The notes beneath the pieces were generated by a model. The model saw nothing but the letters and a program-made list of their open reading frames with translations. It was not told where the DNA came from and ran no database searches. A stretch of 64,000 nucleotides of DNA from Dactylellina haptotyla (lineage: Eukaryota > Ascomycota > Orbiliomycetes > Orbiliales > Orbiliaceae): contig CM062382.1 of the NCBI GenBank assembly GCA_031310005.1, forward strand, positions 2,418,001 to 2,482,000. The letters are read 5' to 3'. The position numbers were made by a program, and so were the translations under genes. Of this stretch, positions 58,176 through 64,000 are shown piece by piece (position 1 is the stretch's first letter; every line of letters begins with the position of its first letter).

Positions 58176-60637
58176 ATGAAGGCCAGAGTGCTATATTGGT
58201 TCCGCACGGATCTGCGGTTACACGATTCCCCTGCACTTAAAGCTGCATTAGATTTGGACCCGGAAGTCCTGTAAGCAATCCCCGTAGCTTACTGGGATGA
58301 GAAACACCCGCAAGCCGACCCGAAGGCTGAAAGTAGCGTGTCGCGCTTGCGCAATGGACGCAATCTAGATATCCGGTCTGGACTTGGGACCCCCACTATG
58401 TATACCATGCAAAAGTTGGACCGAACCGCTGGCAGTTTTTGTATGTTTTGTATTTCCGATCCCGATAGAGCAAACGTGACTTTAAGAGATAGGGTTACAC
58501 GATAATCTAAACATTGCTGGACCACAGGCTAGATTGCCAAACCGCGCTCTCGGACGGTCTTTCACAATTAAACCCTAAATCGCGACTCTTCGTCATTCGC
58601 GAAGGACCCACGACTATTTTATCCAAACTATTCAAAGCATGGAATATAACTCATCTCGTCTTCGAGAAAGACACGGATTCTTACGCCCGAAACCGTGATG
58701 AAATTGTTCTAGAACAAGCAAAGGAAGCTGGAGTCAAGTGCATCGTTAAATATGGCAGAACTCTTTGGGATAGCGACGTAAGATCTAGATCAATTCATCG
58801 CATCTGCTTTCGGAGGAAGGGGCTCTAATTCTTTGTTTAGGAAATCGTTGGCGTCCACGGAGGCCCAACTATGACAACTACCCAACTCCAGAAGGTATTA
58901 GGCCATCTGAGGTTTAACTTCGTATAACATCTGAATAATAAGTTAATTATTAAAACCCCAGGCTGGGGAGAAGCTTGGGCCGCCCCCGCGGCCTATCCAA
59001 TCTCCAAAATCGATACCCGACCCGGGGGATTTGTCTTTGGATTGCGTAACCCAACATGTGCCTGGATCAGAGTACACCGACGATGACCAGAACAGACCGA
59101 GCCGATCGTCTGAAGACGCGACCTATCATTCAGGACTTCGCGGGCCTACCGATGATTTTTCAGTACCTACTATGGAAGAACTCAAGATGGAAGCTACAAC
59201 TCCGCACCGAGGAGGTGAGGAAATAGCCCTCGAGATGCTGGATAAAATCATCAAGGACAAAGAATATACTGCTAGGTTTTCGAAGCCAGATACCGCCCCA
59301 ACAGCCTTTAAACCTGCATCCACCTGTCTTCTTTCACCTCATATGCATTTTGGTTCTCTCAGCTGTAGAAAATTCTACTGGGATGTTAGAGGTATGAGAG
59401 ATAGTAATATCGGTACATCACTAAACATGTCTGACCACCCTTTCCTTAGATGTGGTCGAACAATGGGAGAAGTCTGGAAAGAAAGCGACACATCCTCCTT
59501 GCTCTCTAACCGGGCAGATACTCTTTAGGGATATGTACTTCGCCGCTCAGGCTGGGATTGGAAATTATTTTGGGCAGACGTTGCATAATTCAAAGGTTCG
59601 TTGTGCTCGCAATCATAAGCTCAACCGTTTTAAATGTCCCGATATCTAGTCATTCTGACTCCATCCAGGTTAGGTATATACCGTGGCATCTCCCTTCGAA
59701 GTACCAACCGGACCCACAGCGATCTGAGCGGTCTATATCGATTAAAGGTGCCTACCATATTGATAGCGAAGAGGCAGAAGAGTGGTTTACGAGATGGCGA
59801 GAGGGGAGAACAGGTTTCCCATGGATTGACGCCATCATGACCCAACTCCGGACGGAGGGCTGGGTTCACCATTTAGCGAGGCACGCAGTCGCATGCTTTC
59901 TCACACGTGGTGGCTGTTATGTCCATTGGGAGAGGGGGGCAGAAGTATTCGAAGAATGGCTGTTGGATCATGAGCCCGCCTGTAATGCTGGCAATTGGCA
60001 ATGTAAGCGAGATTCTTTTAGTAAGATTGACACTGAAAATTAACTGATTTTGTATCCTAATTTCTCAGGGCTATCTTGTACGGCTTTCTTTTCACAGTTC
60101 ATGCGTGTCTACAGTCCGATTGCATTTCCGCAGAAAACGGACAAGGAAGGAGATTATGTGCGGCATTTTCTACCGCAATTGAAGAACTTTCCGGTAAAGT
60201 TTATATACGAGCCATGGAAATGCCCGATAGCCGACCAAAAAGCGGCAGGATGTATTATTGGAAAGGATTATCCGAAACCTATGTTTGACTGGAAGGATAG
60301 GAAAGATATTTGTTTACGGGGTATGAAGGCTGCATACCGAGGGGGCTTCTACGGAAGCAGCGACGAAGTTATTAACGGGACAGCAAATAGTATACTGAGG
60401 GAGAAGTTCGGAGATGACATTGAAGGTACTGTCGATACTGATGACGGGGGAGACAGATGGGGTGACGAAGAAGAGGATGAAGACAAAAAGTCAAAAGTCC
60501 CAGCGAAATCGAAAAACGCGAATATCTTGACCTCAAAATCTAAATCAAAGGCCGGCCCAAAACGTGGACAAACTACTCTCGACGGTTTGTTCAATCGGAA
60601 AAAAGCCAAATTGGAGGATATTGGCGGAAACGACTAG
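58176..60637 (+). CDS. (6-4) photolyase / animal-type cryptochrome
   Basis: Flavoprotein that repairs UV (6-4) photoproducts or senses blue light. Eight exons, 58176-58270, 58369-58440, 58528-58777, 58841-58894, 58962-59391, 59450-59595, 59669-60002 and 60069-60637, give 649 residues with every phase matching. The antenna domain begins [21 protein letters not shown] and continues [13 protein letters not shown]. The FAD domain has [38 protein letters not shown] and HHLARH (416-421), with the His pair needed for (6-4) repair, and NAGNWQW (455-461), with Asn at the flavin-N5 position. The tail beyond about residue 570 is acidic then Lys-rich and contains QTTLDGLF (628-635), close to a PCNA-interacting PIP box. 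The class II CPD and DASH signatures are absent. Confidence 0.93.
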
Positions 60638-61204
60638 TTGAAAATACTTTCAATGAGATTGTTTTTTAGAGTTTTGTTTGTGAACCCGATATTTATTCTC
60701 TCACCAAACTGCAAGCCGAATGCATGACGAAATATATCCAACTTCTGTTGCATTCGGATAATGCAACGCAGTCTTAAATCTTGCAATCGCAACTATTGTC
60801 TTTATTGCTCACATATTTGGCTGGCAAGGAAACCGAACTTCTATATTTTTGTACGGGAAGGCGTTGAAGCTATCTCACATAGAGTTTCTCGGCTTGAATA
60901 CTACCTCACATTCCCGAAATCTACACATCTAAAACCATAGTTGATGAGCGAAATCGGCGTGGCATTTATTTATTCGAACCATGTTTTCACTTTGCAATTG
61001 GAGGGTTGTCATCATAACCCGTCGTAGAAGAAAGCGTATATAAAGTTAGATATGTGGAAACCAGTCGACCTGATTACTACTCTCTTAAGCAATGCAATTG
61101 GCAATCAAACTGGGAGACCTCGGTTTGATGTATAAGCCCCAAAACAAATTAGAACCTCTTGTTCGATTCTCTTAATATAACTATATATATCTCCACTTAG
61201 CAAT
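60638..61204. other. Photolyase 3' flank and promoter of the Cys-repeat gene
   Basis: AT-rich 0.57 kb with a TATA box at 61037-61044. A short ATG frame at 61092 (MQLAIKLGDLGLMYK) lies just before the next gene and might be an upstream exon or upstream ORF. Confidence 0.5.
61037..61044 (+). promoter_or_regulatory. TATA box of the Cys-repeat protein gene
   Basis: TATATAAA about 160 bp before the proposed ATG at 61205. Confidence 0.5.
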
Positions 61205-61807
61205 ATGGCCTGCTCGGATGATTCAATCAAATGCGAAGAAGAAAACAACCAAGTAGCCTGTTCTGATAATTCAGTATTATGTGCTGAACAGGATAAGGGC
61301 AAGCCATCATGTTCAACAGATAACACAATACTAAAGTGCAATGATGATAATGATAGCGTCATCAAGAAGCTACAAGCTCGGGGGGGTCATGTTGACCCCG
61401 AACCCACCGCGAGCCCTTCCGACGTAGCCCCCCAGATCATTGGCGAAATTATCGACGAAATCATAAACGCCACGAACGCTGCAAAATCCCGTCTCAGTGC
61501 CGACCACCATGACCTCTACAAGCGCCAGGATTCAACAAGCACTAGTACTACGACCCACACGCACTCAGCAATATCCACCTATTCCCAGACTGTATACACT
61601 TCTACAGAACCGGAAGCCACCACAACATCCACAGCAACATCCACTAGTACGGTTTCAACATCAACGGTGATGGCGACGGTAACAGGCACGGGAAGCCCAA
61701 ATGCTGCGGTAGGCATAGTCGGTGGGGGGGACGCTGTAGCAGCGGTTGCAATTACCAGTTGGGTCACTTTAGTTTACTTGACTACGATGTTTTGGAGAAT
61801 GGTTTGA
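61205..61807 (+). CDS. Cys-repeat, Ser/Thr-rich protein with membrane tail, unknown function
   Basis: Single frame of 200 residues. The N-terminus holds three related blocks, each bounded by cysteines: CSDDSIKC, CSDNSVLC and CSTDNTILKC. Then comes a moderately charged middle with a possible kexin-type site (LYKRQD), a long Thr/Ser stretch (STSTSTTTHTHSAIST and more) and a hydrophobic end (AVAAVAITSWVTLVYLTTMF) of the kind seen in GPI-anchored or tail-anchored surface proteins. No signal peptide is visible from this ATG; an upstream exon starting at 61092 is possible but does not clearly supply one. A TATA box in front supports real expression. No family recognised. Confidence 0.5.
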   Translation: MACSDDSIKCEEENNQVACSDNSVLCAEQDKGKPSCSTDNTILKCNDDNDSVIKKLQARGGHVDPEPTASPSDVAPQIIGEIIDEIINATNAAKSRLSADHHDLYKRQDSTSTSTTTHTHSAISTYSQTVYTSTEPEATTTSTATSTSTVSTSTVMATVTGTGSPNAAVGIVGGGDAVAAVAITSWVTLVYLTTMFWRMV

Positions 61808-63365
61808 TACAGGATTGTTTAAAGAGGCGGTCCGTTCACCCGCTTGCGAAAAATATTCTAATTATCTCGAATGTTTAACATGTCGATTCAAGTTTTTATA
61901 TTATGGGGGGGCGGCTTGATTATCTCATCGGTTGTCCTCTCCTATTTGGTCTTACTAAAGTCTCCATGTGATAATAATAAATCTGCATGTCTCTCCCTAA
62001 GTAACCGAAGATAGCGAAAAAAAATATTTAGGATTTAAAAAATCCCAAGCCATCTCTTCGTCTAAAATAGTTTGCGGGATATGTTTACGGTTTAGTGAAT
62101 AGTTATTGTGGAGAAATTTTTGTTTTGTCAAAATGAATAATACTTCCTGAGATTTCTATTTTTACTTGCTCAGACAAGTTATTAGTGAAGTTAAGGCTAT
62201 CAAGTATAGGTACATGACCAACAAAGGCGACCCAAGATTCCACCCCTTTAACCCACTTTATCCATTTACATAGGTAATCAATTTTATGATTTTTTTCAAT
62301 TCAAGTTTTTTCCTTTGTGTTATAGTTGTATATCCGGCTTTTCCTCCGGGGTAGCCCAAATCAAAAACACCGTCCCATGATTCCTTTTTTTAAAGTCCCA
62401 GTAACTGTAAGTCTATCTTTTTCTTTTGGAAGAAGTCCCACCCAACAGGTTGAAAAACCAGTTTCCAGAATTGTTGGATGGGATGTAAATGGCTGAACTT
62501 CTTGAAAGGTCGACGAAAAGAAAAAACAAGAATCCAGGAGCCGAGAAAAAAGAAAGAAAGAAAAGCAGGAGGCGTTGTAGCTGAAGTTGGAAGAGGGTGC
62601 TAGATTTGGTGATATTTTTTTTTGTGTCGCTCAGCGTTGATTCTTTGTATTGTTTATAATTGTAATTTGTTTGTTGGTGGCGATGTCGAGAGAATCTTCA
62701 TGTGAATCCACGAAGAAAGATTGAGAAGAACAAAGGCCCTGTCCGTGGGCCCATGCTGAAATTATTTTTCTGTTTTGTATGATGAATACAACAAAGGCAC
62801 CGGGCACTTTGAAGCGGACAGGCGGAGAGATGTGAGGAGATGGGTATGCAGGACAAAGGAAATATGAAAAGAAAATAAACCAAATCGCTCGCTAATACTG
62901 AAATGACAAGATAGAAGGACGGACAGAGATAAAAAAGATAGCAGATGCACGCTAAACTCGCTAAACTCGCTGAAGGGATACAGAACGAAAGGAAAATCAA
63001 GATGACAGAGCAATCAAATATGCGCCAGGAACGAGATGACCGCCATTGATGATGCAAGAGAGAAAAATGATGCTGATGGACAAAAGGAACAAATGATTCT
63101 AGAGGACAACCCAAGTGCGCCGAGTAGGAGAGGCGATGGATTGAAAGTTGCTCGACGACCTTCACCCCGTCAACTCCTTATCTTTATTAGATGAATGGTA
63201 TAAATAAGTTCACCCAACTCGCCTTCGCTTTCCGGAAGCATCAACGGTCGCACTCGAGGTACTCTTGCTGGAGGTTCGTTTTTGAACCCTACCGTTAAGA
63301 ACGGGTACCTGGAGTCGACGTCGAGGGACCTCAACAGGGGCAGATTGACGCTGCGTCTCGGCCAG
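61808..63365. other. Intergenic 3' flanks
   Basis: 1.6 kb between two convergent stops, AT-rich on the left and purine-rich on the right (plus strand). A minus-strand frame at 62698-63165 is Leu/Ser/Phe-rich, as expected of pyrimidine-rich non-coding DNA. No gene supported. Confidence 0.5.
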
Positions 63366-64000
63366 TCATATGGTGGCAGCAGTGAAGTCCATGTATCTAT
63401 TGGAGTTGTCCCAACCGAAGCCACCGTAGTTCAAAGCTGAGCTGCAGGGCTGGGCGGAATACATGGCAGGCATAGAGACGGAGGGCATTTCATAACCAGT
63501 TGTGACCGGCATGAATTGCATTTGCTCGATTTGCTCATGTGGAGATGGGGAGGCTTGAGGCGACCACCATTCCGACGATGCAGTCATGGAAGCGGCATAA
63601 GCACCAGTAGTGCCCATGGTTGAGTTGTCATCCATGAAGGCAGTGCCGAATGCAAGAGCGTTACCATCGTTGAGGTCCTCGAAGCTCCAGGTGGACATGT
63701 TCTCGGGTGCCATGGTCGTCATGCCCTGAGAAAACTGGGCAGCGGTGGCGGGGTTGTTGGAGGGAAGAATCTTCCATGGTTCAACCGGGGCCATATGATG
63801 GTCAATCGGAGCAGTAGGGGCCCACCAACCCATCGGAGCAGGAGTGCTGGCGAGGGTGGGTGTTGGAGCTCTAACCTCAACGACCTTTGGCGGTGGTGGC
63901 AACAATGGCAAGAAGTACTCGCTGATGGCATTCCTGACTTCCTCGCTCTGCCCGCAGAGGAGTTCGCCAGCACCATCATCCTCAATACCTTCCAAAGCAA
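63366..64000 (-). CDS. C-terminal part of an unidentified protein, 5' end beyond window
   Basis: An open frame enters from the right edge and ends with TGA at 63366. The first visible residues ALEGIEDDGAGELL continue as CGQSEEVRNAISEYFLPLLP, which looks like the end of a folded or helical region. The remaining 170 residues are Pro/Ala/Met/Ser-rich and probably disordered (PTPTLASTPAPMGWWAP, EMPSVSMPAMYSAQP), ending NRYMDFTAATI. Such Met/Trp/Pro-rich tails are common in fungal transcription factors, but no DNA-binding domain lies in the visible part, so I give no family. A start inside the window is unlikely because no ATG precedes the conserved-looking part. Confidence 0.6.
   Translation of the reverse strand, partial: ALEGIEDDGAGELLCGQSEEVRNAISEYFLPLLPPPPKVVEVRAPTPTLASTPAPMGWWAPTAPIDHHMAPVEPWKILPSNNPATAAQFSQGMTTMAPENMSTWSFEDLNDGNALAFGTAFMDDNSTMGTTGAYAASMTASSEWWSPQASPSPHEQIEQMQFMPVTTGYEMPSVSMPAMYSAQPCSSALNYGGFGWDNSNRYMDFTAATI

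Noticed and set aside
62698-63165. 155-codon minus-strand frame
   Set aside because: Leu/Ser/Phe/Ile-rich translation of pyrimidine-rich 3' flank; no gene features.

Overview
The window comes from a filamentous ascomycete (Pezizomycotina). Genes are compact and carry 50-90 bp GT-AG introns with CTAAC/CTGAC-like branch sites, separated by long pyrimidine-rich leaders. Recognisable products include a dynactin p62 subunit, a Tea1-receptor-like prenylated cell-end protein, a ferric-reductase-type NADPH oxidoreductase and a (6-4) photolyase. I read 23 protein genes, two of them cut by the window edges. I saw no convincing tRNA, rRNA, CRISPR array or intact mobile element.

Left arm (1-13.3 kb): a membrane-anchored ubiquitin-like/BAG co-chaperone (minus, runs off the left edge, no AUG seen), a LURP-one/tubby-like protein (minus), a short-chain dehydrogenase (plus), a CaaX-terminated TeaR/Mod5-like protein behind a 3.6 kb non-coding region, and dynactin p62 (minus).

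Copper block (14.1-20.8 kb): four genes that all fit copper handling lie together with nothing else recognisable between them. They are a Ctr3-type copper transporter (minus), a roughly 31-residue metallothionein split over three exons (plus), and a divergent pair of BIM1/X325-type secreted, GPI-anchored, histidine-brace proteins sharing a 1 kb promoter region. After a 7.7 kb stretch without a clear gene comes an FRE-type metalloreductase (28.5-30.6 kb), which could supply Cu(I) to a Ctr transporter, and then a dithiol glutaredoxin. Together these could reduce, capture, import and buffer copper. This is the most interesting system in the window; co-regulation is inferred from position and function, not shown.

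Middle (33-41 kb): a LanC-like protein, a zinc-knuckle protein convergent with an AIM18/AIM46-type mitochondrial chalcone-isomerase-fold protein, a hairpin-rich non-coding segment (39.4-40.5 kb) that may be a mitochondrial DNA insertion, and the 3' exons of a small membrane protein.

Right arm (42-64 kb): an unrecognised 961-residue AT-hook protein, a DUF3602 GGAGN-repeat protein, a doubtful intronless ORF, a secreted beta-propeller/carboxymuconate-cyclase-like protein, a one-finger C2H2 protein, an eight-exon (6-4) photolyase/cryptochrome with a PIP-box-like tail, a cysteine-repeat membrane-tailed protein and the 3' end of an unidentified gene. All exon borders were placed by eye from splice signals, phase and family conservation.
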